From Alistipes sp. (GTDB lineage: Bacteria > Bacteroidota > Bacteroidia > Bacteroidales > Rikenellaceae): DNA of 64,000 nt. Position numbers and translations under genes: made by a program. The notes under the pieces were generated by a model. The model ran no database searches and had not been told where the DNA came from. It was given only the letters and a program-made list of their open reading frames with translations. Each line of letters begins with the position of its first letter. Position 1 is the stretch's first letter. Location: NCBI GenBank assembly GCA_017555105.1, contig JAFZHB010000016.1, positions 32,590-96,589 of the forward strand. Direction: 5' to 3'. Below, one piece after another: positions 33,893-42,287 of the stretch.

Positions 33893-34549
33893 TTAGATCA
33901 GCCCCTTCTCCTTGAGCAACGCCTTCAGACCCTCGACACCCAGCAGCGGGCTCGAATAGACCTTCTTGCCGGTCATCTCGCGCAGCTTCGACTCCATAGC
34001 GGCCATCGAGCCCTGTGCCAGCACGATCACATCGACCTTCGCGGCCAGCTTCACAGCCTCCTGCTCGATCAGTCCGTCGTGCACCGACTTCTCGGCACCA
34101 AACGCACCCTTGGCCAGGCCCTCTACCACCTCGATCTCGACACCGGCAGCCTTCGCCTTGTCGCGCAGGAGCGCTACGGTGGGCTCGAGCGTCGTGGGGA
34201 GCGTAGCGATCACACCAATCTTCTTACCCTCGCGCACCGCCTTCTCGGCCATCGGGCCATCGATGCGGAAGACCGGAATGGGGGCGATCAGGTCGCCCAT
34301 CTCGGCCACCTTACCCACCGACGAGCAGCAGTTGAAGACCACATCGGCACCCGAGTCGGCTGCTGCGTTGTAGTAGCTGATGAGGCGACGACGCACAGCG
34401 GGGGTCACGGCGTTGTTGGCGATCACCTCCTGGATGAGCGAGTCGTCGGCAATGTGGTTGAGTTTCACTTCGGGAAGATGCTCCTTGAAGAGCTTGGTGA
34501 GGGGCTCTACGAGCGCCATAGCCGTATGTACGGCAACAATACGAATCAT
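33893..34549 (-). CDS. Asp/Glu/hydantoin racemase-family protein with a single active-site Cys
   Basis: The fold is that of the aspartate/glutamate racemase superfamily: DSGADVVFNCCSSVG (residues 65-79) supplies the first catalytic Cys (74/75), and KIGVIATLPTTLEPT near 110 is the second half's first strand. In two-base racemases a second Cys stands in an LGCT-like motif. Here the matching place reads VLAQGSM near 176 and has no Cys. The protein may therefore be an isomerase or lyase of the superfamily rather than a racemase. It lies 8 bases before the MFS gene and shares its strand and promoter. Confidence 0.78.
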   Translation of the reverse strand: MIRIVAVHTAMALVEPLTKLFKEHLPEVKLNHIADDSLIQEVIANNAVTPAVRRRLISYYNAAADSGADVVFNCCSSVGKVAEMGDLIAPIPVFRIDGPMAEKAVREGKKIGVIATLPTTLEPTVALLRDKAKAAGVEIEVVEGLAKGAFGAEKSVHDGLIEQEAVKLAAKVDVIVLAQGSMAAMESKLREMTGKKVYSSPLLGVEGLKALLKEKGLI

Positions 34550-34614
34550 AAGTCTATACGGTTTTAAGTTAGTTTTTCACGCCTCCAAATCGTCGCAGTG
34601 GGCGAAAGGTAGTT

Positions 34615-34646
34615 CAAATGTAGGAATAAATTTTGGGATTTACAAA
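34615..34646 (-). promoter_or_regulatory. Promoter of the racemase-MFS operon
   Basis: On the minus strand TTTG (34643-34646) and TACATTTG (34615-34622) are 20 bases apart. The inverted-repeat ATPase unit begins 11 bases further upstream. Confidence 0.75.
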
Positions 34647-34656
34647 TTCGGCAGCA

Positions 34657-34782
34657 GTCACACTTAGTCACAGCAGTCACAAAAGTCACAAAAGTCACAC
34701 GAGTCACACGAGTCACAAAAGTCACAAAAGTCACAAAAGTCACACAAGTCACGCCCTGTGACCGTGTGACTTGTGACTAAAA
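34657..34782 (+). repeat. Left inverted array of 9-bp GTCAC repeats (126 bp)
   Basis: Nine tandem units GTCACnnnA (variants AAA, ACG, ACA, AGC in the last four places) lie between a conserved outer end (GTCACACTTA) and a conserved inner end containing the hairpin GTCAC-gccct-GTGAC followed by CGTGTGACTTGTGACTA. It is the reverse complement of the array at 36218-36332 apart from the number and order of middle units. The stop codon of the ATPase gene (34777-34779) lies inside its inner end. Confidence 0.9.
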
Positions 34783-36030
34783 GGGGGTATCCTCCTCTTC
34801 GTCCCACACCGTCGGGGGTGGTGGAGTTGGTTGCGGGGTTGGTTGTGGAGTTGGCAGAGGCATTGGTTGCGGCATAGGTTGTGGCGCAGGTTGCACCTCC
34901 TCGCTTGCCTTCGTAGTCGTCGCCTCGCTTGCCGGGGGCAGCTGCGCAGGCTTGGGGAGCATGACCATCTTCTCGTGGCTCTCGATCACGCCCCGTTTGA
35001 TGGCACGGTTGACGCGCATCGTGGCCGTATGGCGGTCGATCGAGCAGAGCTCTGCGACGCGATCTGTGAGTACCGTACGCTCCACCGCACCTCCGTAGTA
35101 GTCGCGCAGGATGCGCTCCACCTCACTGCCTGCACTGCTCTCCTGCGGCAGGTCGCAGACCACGGGCAGCCCCTCCTCGTCGATCATAAAGGCGAAGCGC
35201 TCGAAGGGCTCGTTGCGGCAGAACTGCGGCTCGACGAGCGACTTCTCGCCCACCTTATGCACATAGAGCACCGTTTCGGCCTTGCGCTGCAGCGAGGAGC
35301 CGAGGTGTCCGCGTGCCTTATCCGACCCGGGGTTGGTATGGAGGATGCAGAGGATGTGGCAGTTGTAGAGCGTAGAGATCGCCATCAACTGACCCACCAG
35401 CCGATCGCTCTCCTCCAGGTCGTTCGTGTTGCGCTGCAGGTCGGCTACACCATCGACCACCACCAACGCAGGGTTGATGAGCTCGATCGCCTCCAGGAGC
35501 ATCTGCATACGCTCCTTGGGCTCTAACTCGCGCAGCGTGAAGTAGTCGATGCGGGGGTCTCCCTTGCTCCCTTCGCACATCGGGTAGCCACTCATACGGG
35601 TGATACGGTCGGCTACCCTGCGGGCGTGGAACTCCGACTGCTCGGTATCGACCCAGATGACGCGCTCGAAGAAGTACTTCTCGGTCGGCATCATCGGAAA
35701 GGGACGCGCCAGCTGCTTGCGGAGGTGGAGCAGCGAGGCTACAAGTCCCGAAGCGAGGAAGGTCTTCTTACTCTTCGCTTCGCCTACGACGGCCGAGAGG
35801 TTACCACGCGAGGCGATGCAGCAACCGTTAAGCGTCAGGATGGCGTCGGGTGCCTGCAACTCCTTCAGCAGGTCGAGTTTGTAGGCAGAGACCTTCGACC
35901 GAGCAAACTCCTCGGCTATGGCCTGCGTAGTGCCCGAGAAGGGCTCCTTTTTAGATAAATCATTTGACTGCTCCATCGGAGTAGGCATACCACTCCCCGT
36001 CTGCTGATTATTTCGATCAGTAGATAACAT
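34777..36030 (-). CDS. RecA/RepA-like P-loop ATPase inside a repeat-bounded unit
   Basis: A 417-residue ATPase of the RepA-helicase/AAA_25 type. The Walker A loop is GEAKSKKT near residue 79-86, and the Walker B strand is PALVVVDGVADLQ near 178-190. ILCILHTNPGSDKARGHLGSS near 220 is the motif with the sensor His and the loop that contacts DNA in RecA-like helicases. From about residue 300 a winged-helix-like part follows (VLTDRVAELCSIDRHTATMRVNRAI). The last 50 residues are a Pro/Gln/Met/Thr tail ending in acidic residues. Such ATPases occur in plasmids and mobile elements. No primase, transposase or integrase accompanies it. Starts at residues 15 or 19 are also possible. Confidence 0.75.
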   Translation of the reverse strand: MLSTDRNNQQTGSGMPTPMEQSNDLSKKEPFSGTTQAIAEEFARSKVSAYKLDLLKELQAPDAILTLNGCCIASRGNLSAVVGEAKSKKTFLASGLVASLLHLRKQLARPFPMMPTEKYFFERVIWVDTEQSEFHARRVADRITRMSGYPMCEGSKGDPRIDYFTLRELEPKERMQMLLEAIELINPALVVVDGVADLQRNTNDLEESDRLVGQLMAISTLYNCHILCILHTNPGSDKARGHLGSSLQRKAETVLYVHKVGEKSLVEPQFCRNEPFERFAFMIDEEGLPVVCDLPQESSAGSEVERILRDYYGGAVERTVLTDRVAELCSIDRHTATMRVNRAIKRGVIESHEKMVMLPKPAQLPPASEATTTKASEEVQPAPQPMPQPMPLPTPQPTPQPTPPPPTVWDEEEDTPF

Positions 36031-36130
36031 AATAATAAAGGTATTTTACGGTTTGAAGTTCTATGAACGGGGCTTCGAAGCGTTCCCTGCAGCGGTGGGG
36101 GCAGAACGCCACAGCACCCTGCTGCTACCA

Positions 36131-36138
36131 CAAAGATA
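36131..36138 (-). promoter_or_regulatory. -7 box of the ATPase gene
   Basis: TATCTTTG on the minus strand, about 100 bases before the start codon. The leader between them (36031-36130) has no obvious fold or open frame. Confidence 0.5.
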
Positions 36139-36148
36139 CAACAAAAAA

Positions 36149-36172
36149 AGGCCAAAGTCAATACCTTGGCCT
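36149..36172 (-). terminator. Terminator between the lipoprotein operon and the ATPase gene
   Basis: AGGCCAA/TTGGCCT stem (36149-36155 with 36166-36172) with A and T runs on both sides. It lies inside the repeat-bounded unit and would stop leftward transcripts from the lipoprotein operon. Confidence 0.65.
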
Positions 36173-36217
36173 AAAAAAGTTCAATTATTTACCTTTTTAT
36201 CTTGTTCCGTCACCCAT

Positions 36218-36332
36218 TTAGTCACAAGTCACACGGTCACAGGGCGTGACTTGTGTGACTTTTGTGACTTGTGTGACTTTTGTGACTTGTGTGACTTGTG
36301 TGACTCGTGTGACTGCTGTGACTAAGTGTGAC
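36218..36332 (-). repeat. Right inverted array of 9-bp GTCAC repeats (115 bp)
   Basis: On the minus strand it starts with the same outer end GTCACACTTA, runs through eight units GTCACnnnA and finishes with the same inner hairpin and end as the left array. The middle variants come in another order and one unit is missing, as expected from slippage or unequal crossing-over. The outer end lies 10 bases from the stop codon of the adjoining lipoprotein gene. Confidence 0.9.
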
Positions 36333-36341
36333 CAGCTGTGA

Positions 36342-37937
36342 CTAGTACACCAACTCAAAGTCATCCAACCACATCACGCTCTGGGTGCTACCCGTGAAGT
36401 AGTCGCCATAGCGCGACGAGGAGCAGACCAGCACCAGGTGGGTCGGGATGCGGCTCGTGGAGCGGTAGTCGAGCGGGATGGTGAACTCCATCCACTCCTC
36501 CACGCTCTGACGCAGCGGCAGCTCGCCATAGGCGATTACGGCGTGGCTCTCCGTGTTGAAGGCGGTCTCCTCGATGCGGCGCGTAGCGATCTCCACGGGG
36601 CTCTCGGCCGTGCCGCCAAACTCGGCTGCTGTCCAGTCGCCCAGGGCGATGAAGATCATACCGCAGTCGGGGTCACCCTCCTGCATCGTCTCCGTGGGAG
36701 GCTGTTTCGAGACGCGGTCCACCGTGCCGCAGTGGTACTTCACCCAGCCACGCAGGGCCACGGGGCGACGCGTGAAGGGGCGTCCGAAGTGGACGATGCC
36801 GTTCGTGCCGTCGTTGCGCACATAGCTCCCCACAAAGAGGTTTCCTGCGGCGAACTTACCCACACCCAAGACGCTGGCAAACTTCGACGAGAGGCGTGCT
36901 GCGCGAGCTCCAGCCGAGCCCGGGCGGATGTCGGCAACCCCCTCGGTGAGCGTGACACCCACAATGGCAGCACCCACATTACCCGTGCCCCAATAGGCCG
37001 AGGCCTCGTCGAGGTAGGGATAGACGATCTCGTTCCTCTGCGACCAGAACTCGAAGCCGCCATTTGTCAGCGGTGCCGTAGGCTCGGTCGTGCCCGTCAC
37101 CACGGGCGAGAGGTCGCTGTTCGAGTAGGCGACAAACTCGTAGGCGGTCTCGGGCTTCAGCCCCGTCACCACGGAGGTAAATGTACCCCCCACCTGCTCC
37201 GCCTCGGGGGCATCGAGCCAGGGTGTTGTGCCCTGCTCGCGGTAGCGGAAGCCCACCGCAGTACCCGCCTCGGCAGCGCCATAGAGGTAGGCGCGTGTAG
37301 CCCAGAGGTCGGCCGCCGTGATCTGTGCCTTGATATCCGTTTCGAGGACATAGAGCTGCCAGCGCTCCGTAGCGCCGTGCAGCGCGGGGTATTGCAGATA
37401 GACGAAGCGCACCGAGCGGAAGTCGGTCAGCTCCTCGGCCGAGGGGGTCATCGTCGTGACGCCGCGCGGTCCGAGTTTGAGGGCTGTGACGCGGATCGCC
37501 GAGAGGTCTGTACCCTCCGCCACATAGAGCGTTGCGGTGCGGCTCTCGGGGTCGATCTCGGTCTGGCCGATCTGCCCCTCCACCTGGAAGGTGCGTTCGA
37601 TCTGTTGCGTGGCACGCAGCGTCCAGCGATACTCCTGATAGCGCGAGAGGATCACCTGCTTCTGTTCGCGCAGGTCGTGCACCCCGACCAGCGGGAGGGA
37701 GGATCTGCCCTCGTTGCTGATCGTCGCTGCACGGATCTCCACCGCCGCAGGGTCCACCTCCTCCTCCAAGATGAGCGTAGCCACCCGCCCCACGGGGTCG
37801 ATCTGCGCTGTGAACCCCTCGCCCTCGAGCGAGAGGAGCTCGATCTCCACCACCGGGTAGGGAATCGTGTTCTCGATGCAGGATGTGCCCCACATCGCCC
37901 CCACAATGGCCGTTGCTATCCTGAAAAGTCGTCTCAT
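36342..37937 (-). CDS. PCMD-type surface lipoprotein
   Basis: Secreted lipoprotein of 531 residues (signal and lipobox GTSC, Cys20). The N-terminal 220 residues are beta-rich repeats of about 90 residues, each with the pattern 'ATL-strand then Asp/Ser-Ala-Ile' (TEIDPESRTATLYVAEGTDLSAI is one). A fibronectin-like stretch follows (TGLKPETAYEFVAYS near 270-285). From about residue 300 the C-terminal part begins with NGGFEFW and ends with SSSRYGDYFTGS and VMWLDDFELVY, the marks of the PCMD (putative carbohydrate-metabolism) domain. It is the last gene of a five-gene operon. Binding a glycan or forming part of a surface structure is inferred; no enzyme motif is visible. The open frame is longer, but the ATG at 37937 starts the signal peptide. 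Confidence 0.75.
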   Translation of the reverse strand: MRRLFRIATAIVGAMWGTSCIENTIPYPVVEIELLSLEGEGFTAQIDPVGRVATLILEEEVDPAAVEIRAATISNEGRSSLPLVGVHDLREQKQVILSRYQEYRWTLRATQQIERTFQVEGQIGQTEIDPESRTATLYVAEGTDLSAIRVTALKLGPRGVTTMTPSAEELTDFRSVRFVYLQYPALHGATERWQLYVLETDIKAQITAADLWATRAYLYGAAEAGTAVGFRYREQGTTPWLDAPEAEQVGGTFTSVVTGLKPETAYEFVAYSNSDLSPVVTGTTEPTAPLTNGGFEFWSQRNEIVYPYLDEASAYWGTGNVGAAIVGVTLTEGVADIRPGSAGARAARLSSKFASVLGVGKFAAGNLFVGSYVRNDGTNGIVHFGRPFTRRPVALRGWVKYHCGTVDRVSKQPPTETMQEGDPDCGMIFIALGDWTAAEFGGTAESPVEIATRRIEETAFNTESHAVIAYGELPLRQSVEEWMEFTIPLDYRSTSRIPTHLVLVCSSSRYGDYFTGSTQSVMWLDDFELVY

Positions 37938-37977
37938 CTGAACCAAATGCGTGTTCCGTTTCGTTCGTTTTATGCCG

Positions 37978-40308
37978 TTAATAGGTCGTCGTCGGGAAGG
38001 TGCGCTCGAAGTCGGTCGAGTAGCTCCAGCGCATATCGTCGAGGTAGATATCGCTATCCGACGAACCATTCATATAGTCACCATAGCGGCTCGTAGCGGC
38101 CGAGATCACCAGCGTGTAGTTCGCGTTGGCGTCGGGCTGCGTCGTCGTGTCGTAGTAGACGATCGGCACCTCGTAATCGACCATACCCGCGTGGGTCGAA
38201 GTACCCGTCGGATAGGCCACGCCGTAGCCGATGATCTTACCGCCGTCGGTCGTTCCCGAAACCGTCTCTGCGCCATCCTCGGGCGACCACATACCGGTCG
38301 GGCTACCCGTACCCGAGGTCACCTCGTGACGCTTCGGCCAAGCCACAATGGCCACGATGATGCTCGCCTCGTCGGGCTGGCCTTTGGCGATCTTGCCGGC
38401 GCTCTTATCGTCGCGATCGACCGTACCCAAGCGACCCCAATACTTGAATTTGAGTGCCGTGGGGCGTGCCGTCAAGGGATACTTCACACCGAAGCGCACC
38501 GTACCGGTGGTCGAGGGCTTGTTGAAAGTACCCGTGAAGAGGTTACCGGCAGCCAGCATCGTGACACCAAATGCACCTGCGGCACACGACGAGAGGCGGG
38601 CACAGCCCACGCCCTCCATACCCGTATAGGTCGCGTAGCGGCAGAGGGGGTCATCGGTCGTGAAGGAGTTGTTACCACTGCCCCAGAAGGGTGCTACACC
38701 CGTATCGTTGCCGAAGCAGGAGAGGCTGTTGCGGTTGAAGCCGCCATCCTCGATCGACTGCTCCACCGTGGGACGGAAGCTCACCACGGGGCCCTCGGCC
38801 TCGCCGTTCAGGAGGAGCTGATACTCGTAGCTGTTCTCGGCAAAGATGCTCTTCGTGAGGTCGGGCTTGTAGATCGCGTGACCCTTGCGGTTCTCGGCCG
38901 AGATCCAACCCGCCACCGAGTGAGCCACGAAGGTCGTCATACCGTCGGCAGCGACACCCTGAGGCGCAGCCTGGAGCGTATTCCACTCCGCAGCGCCCAC
39001 GCGGCGGTAGCGGATGGCCACCGTGCCCGCATTCTCCACCAGGGCCGAGAATTTAGCCGTATTCTGCCAGAGGTTGGTCTCGAGCTCATCGGCCACCAGA
39101 CCCTGCTTCTTGAAGCGCAGCTGCTGGGGATAGATCTCCGAGCCACCGGCATCCTGCATACCGAACTCAAGCGTCTGCACACCACCCGCCAGCGTATCGA
39201 AGTAGCTGCTGCGGATCGTGATCGTCGCCTTCGTCGTCTCGTTCTTCACGCAGCTCACACCCTCGATGGCATCGGCCACGGGCTGACCCTGCTCGAAGAA
39301 AGCCACCCCGCCGAGCGAGAGCTTCACCAGGTCGTTGATCGACTCGCAGACGAGCACCACATCCGAACCCTTGCGGTGGATGTTCACCCCTGCGGCATCG
39401 ATCCCTGCACCCGAGATCTCGGGCTGGGGTTTGAAGTACCACTTATCGTCGAGCACCTCCACCGAGTCGTCGATCTCCACCTCCACCTTGGCGTAGCCGT
39501 CGGGCGTGCGCTTGTAGCGGAAGTTCACCGAGTAGGCGTGACCGGGCTTCACCCCCGTCACCTTGCCCACGCGGGCAATCGTACCGTCCGTGGCGTGCTC
39601 ACCCTCGAAGCCCCACACGAGCGTCGTAACCCCCTCGGGCATCAGGAAGTAGCCCGAAGCGGTCTGCTGCTGCTCGAAGTTCTGGAAGGTCAACACAGGC
39701 GCCTCCTCCTGGGCGATCAGCTGCTTGAGCTCGGCGACCTGCGTCGTCGAGGTCGTGATCGCTGCCAGCGTGATCTTCACACCACTGATCAGGCGGTTCT
39801 CATAGATGGGACGCTGCTGACCGTAGCTCGTATCGATCTCCGAATCCGAGGTATCGAACTTCAGGTTGGCGCGGACATTGATCGTCGGGCAGGCCACCTC
39901 GATCGTCGAGGTCTGCTTGCGTGCCACGCGGAAGGCTGCCCAGCCCTCGTAGCAGAGTTTCTGCTTGCGGAGGAGCTCATCCTCCTCGACAAAGGCCGTA
40001 CGCATGCGATCACCCGCCTCCACCTTCACGGAGTAGTCGCCCGAGATGAGGTAGAGCGGCGTGGGGATCTCCTCCATCGCCGTGTAGCGACGGATCAGGG
40101 CGCTATCAGCACCCTCGGGGCGGTAGATGCGCACCTTGAGCTGCTCGGGAGTAAACTCCTCGGCCGCCGCACGCGACGCATTCAGATCGAACGCGAAGTG
40201 CACACCACCCTTATCAGCACCCTCCGTGAGGGGCTCCTGCTCGCAGGCGGCAGCCACGAAGGCCACCCCTGCCAGGATCATATATTTCAACCAATTTTTC
40301 ATCGTCAT
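37978..40308 (-). CDS. DUF4493/PCMD surface lipoprotein
   Basis: Secreted lipoprotein of 776 residues (lipobox VAAAC near residue 22; a start two codons later is equally good). Residues 40-260 resemble DUF4493: ISGDYSVKVEAGDR, CYEGWAAFRVARKQTSTIEVACP and then NVRANLKFD. The middle is beta-rich. The C-terminal 260 residues form a PCMD domain, from DGGFNRNSLSCFGN through SAATSRYGDYMNGSS to DIYLDDMRWSY, very like the end of the downstream gene. The acidic residues after Cys fit the surface-export signal of Bacteroidetes lipoproteins. The gap to the next gene is 40 bases. The function is not known beyond a likely role at the cell surface. Confidence 0.75.
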   Translation of the reverse strand: MTMKNWLKYMILAGVAFVAAACEQEPLTEGADKGGVHFAFDLNASRAAAEEFTPEQLKVRIYRPEGADSALIRRYTAMEEIPTPLYLISGDYSVKVEAGDRMRTAFVEEDELLRKQKLCYEGWAAFRVARKQTSTIEVACPTINVRANLKFDTSDSEIDTSYGQQRPIYENRLISGVKITLAAITTSTTQVAELKQLIAQEEAPVLTFQNFEQQQTASGYFLMPEGVTTLVWGFEGEHATDGTIARVGKVTGVKPGHAYSVNFRYKRTPDGYAKVEVEIDDSVEVLDDKWYFKPQPEISGAGIDAAGVNIHRKGSDVVLVCESINDLVKLSLGGVAFFEQGQPVADAIEGVSCVKNETTKATITIRSSYFDTLAGGVQTLEFGMQDAGGSEIYPQQLRFKKQGLVADELETNLWQNTAKFSALVENAGTVAIRYRRVGAAEWNTLQAAPQGVAADGMTTFVAHSVAGWISAENRKGHAIYKPDLTKSIFAENSYEYQLLLNGEAEGPVVSFRPTVEQSIEDGGFNRNSLSCFGNDTGVAPFWGSGNNSFTTDDPLCRYATYTGMEGVGCARLSSCAAGAFGVTMLAAGNLFTGTFNKPSTTGTVRFGVKYPLTARPTALKFKYWGRLGTVDRDDKSAGKIAKGQPDEASIIVAIVAWPKRHEVTSGTGSPTGMWSPEDGAETVSGTTDGGKIIGYGVAYPTGTSTHAGMVDYEVPIVYYDTTTQPDANANYTLVISAATSRYGDYMNGSSDSDIYLDDMRWSYSTDFERTFPTTTY

Positions 40309-40316
40309 CTCCCTTT

Positions 40317-42266
40317 TTAGCGTGCAACATTGATCGTCATCGAAGCGCTGTTCGAGCCGCTCTCATCGCTTGCCGAGATGATGAATCGGTTCGTGGACTT
40401 GTACTGCGCATTCTCCACATTGTCCAGTGCCGAGAGGAGCGACAAGAACTCCGACACGCTGAACGACACCGAGAGCTGGCCCTGCAGCGGACTCACCGCC
40501 CCGGCCTTGCGCTCGCCCGTCGCGGGATCGAAGACGCGGTACTGATCGTCGCCTGCGGCCATATCCACCACCGACATACCCGCTGCGAAGGCATCCGCAT
40601 CGATCGGCAGGAAGCCGAAGGCACGCAGACGCGTCTCCATCAGCGCCGAAGCGGGGTTGAAGAGATCCATCTCGGCCGCCAGCGAGAAGCCACCCAGCTC
40701 CTCGGCCGTCAGCACATCGCTGTCGATCGTCACCGAGAGACCCGTCAGACCCGTCGTCGAGCTCAGGTTCGCACTGGCCGTCTCCGCACCACTCTGTACG
40801 AGGAGCGTCGTAGCGGGCAGGCCGTTGGCCAGCCATACGATCTGGGGACCGGTCACCGGAGCAGCACTGCTCGTCACCGTGATCACCACCTCGGTCGACT
40901 TCATGCGGTTGTCGCTATCGACCGTGAAGAGCTTCACCGTGTGCGTACCGTTGTAGCGGTAGAGGGCATCCATACCTGCGGCCTTGAGCGTGAGCTTCGT
41001 ACCGTCGGCTGCCACATTGGCGTACTCCGTAGCGGCGTTCGTCGGGAAGAGATCCACACGACCCTCCGCGAAGCCGCGTGCGGCCATATTCGCCAGGAGG
41101 GCCTCGTTGTCCGACGAGAAGAGGGCGTAGAGCTGCTTCACCGTCGTGCCATCCTTCGGCGTGATGAGCACCTTGAGGTACTTCGTCCAGCTCTGGGCAT
41201 CCTCATCGTAGATCGAGCTGTTGATCGAGAAGTTCAGATCCGACTGACCCTCAATCGTCACATCGGGAGCTGCAGGATTCTGCTCATCCTCATCCGGAAT
41301 GGCCTCCTCCTTCGTCAAGCCCAGCTCGTCGCTGTCGGCATAGAGCGTCGTGAGGTCCACCACGATCTCCTCGTCGTAGACGAAGTTCTGGATCGTGATG
41401 ATGAACTGCACATCGCCCGTCGTGTTGTGGTCGATGTCGATCGAGACCTTGCGCCACTGCGCAGCCTTGAGGCCCGTGAGCGACTTCTCCATCTTCACGG
41501 CCTTCCACATCGTCGGGTCGGTCGTACCGTTCATGGCGTCCACCGGATCGCCCGTGTAGTACATACCCGTCAGCGTGAAGGTGAGCGTGTTGCCCGCCTG
41601 GCTGGCAGGGCCTGCCACATCCTTATAATATACATAGGGACCCGCATCGTGCGTCGAGGTGTAGGGGAAGATGTAGTTGTAGTACTCATCCGCTGCACCC
41701 ACCTTCAGATCCACCTGCAGGGGCTCGGCAGCCAACGCCGAGGTGTCGAACATCGTCTTCAGGTCGGCCGAGAGCTCCACCGAGGTCTTGATGTTGGCCA
41801 GACGGCAGGTCACACGGAAAGTCGAGGTCTGGTTCTTCACCACCTCAACCTCCTGCGACACACCCGTATAGTAGGGGGCATCCTGCGCTGCACCTACCGA
41901 GGGGCACAGACGGCTATCCTGGTAGGCAAAGACCTTGTAGCGACCCGGCTCTACACCGAGGTGGCCCTCATCGAGGGCGTTGAACTCGGCAATCGTACCG
42001 CGCCATACGGTGGTCTCATTCGCACCCACATTGTTCACCATGAGGTAGTAGCTCTCGGGAGCATCCACCACCGCACGGCTTGCAGCCGCAGCCGAACCAT
42101 TCAGCTCGCCCACCTCCGTGTCACCATTCGTAGCCACGCGACCAATCGTCAGGTAGCCATAACCCTCCTCCTCGGGGTTGGTCGAGGGGTTGAGTTTATC
42201 CATTTCGCACGCTGTCGTCCAGAGGGCTACCACCAGCAACAGCCAGATATTCAGGAATCGTTTCAT
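40317..42266 (-). CDS. DUF4493-type surface lipoprotein
   Basis: Secreted lipoprotein of 649 residues with lipobox LWTTAC (Cys20). GYLTIGRVATNGD near 37-49 and VEPGRYKVFAYQDSRLCPSVG near 103-123 follow the DUF4493 pattern. So does VEVVKNQTSTFRVTCRLANIKTSVELS near 139-165, where a modified-peptide-like strand precedes the conserved CRLAN. The C-terminal half has two weakly similar beta-rich stretches with PKDGTTVKQLYALFSS near 385 and LTGLSVTIDSDVLTAEELGG near 535. The gene ends 8 bases before the next one. No catalytic motif is seen. A place in a pilus-like or adhesive complex is possible but unproved. Confidence 0.7.
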   Translation of the reverse strand: MKRFLNIWLLLVVALWTTACEMDKLNPSTNPEEEGYGYLTIGRVATNGDTEVGELNGSAAAASRAVVDAPESYYLMVNNVGANETTVWRGTIAEFNALDEGHLGVEPGRYKVFAYQDSRLCPSVGAAQDAPYYTGVSQEVEVVKNQTSTFRVTCRLANIKTSVELSADLKTMFDTSALAAEPLQVDLKVGAADEYYNYIFPYTSTHDAGPYVYYKDVAGPASQAGNTLTFTLTGMYYTGDPVDAMNGTTDPTMWKAVKMEKSLTGLKAAQWRKVSIDIDHNTTGDVQFIITIQNFVYDEEIVVDLTTLYADSDELGLTKEEAIPDEDEQNPAAPDVTIEGQSDLNFSINSSIYDEDAQSWTKYLKVLITPKDGTTVKQLYALFSSDNEALLANMAARGFAEGRVDLFPTNAATEYANVAADGTKLTLKAAGMDALYRYNGTHTVKLFTVDSDNRMKSTEVVITVTSSAAPVTGPQIVWLANGLPATTLLVQSGAETASANLSSTTGLTGLSVTIDSDVLTAEELGGFSLAAEMDLFNPASALMETRLRAFGFLPIDADAFAAGMSVVDMAAGDDQYRVFDPATGERKAGAVSPLQGQLSVSFSVSEFLSLLSALDNVENAQYKSTNRFIISASDESGSNSASMTINVAR

Positions 42267-42287
42267 CGCTTTGCGTTTTGATTCGGT

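Noticed and set aside
34657-36332. The two arrays as CRISPR arrays
   Set aside because: The unit is 9 bp with 3-4 variable bases, far too short for repeat plus spacer, and no cas gene is near.
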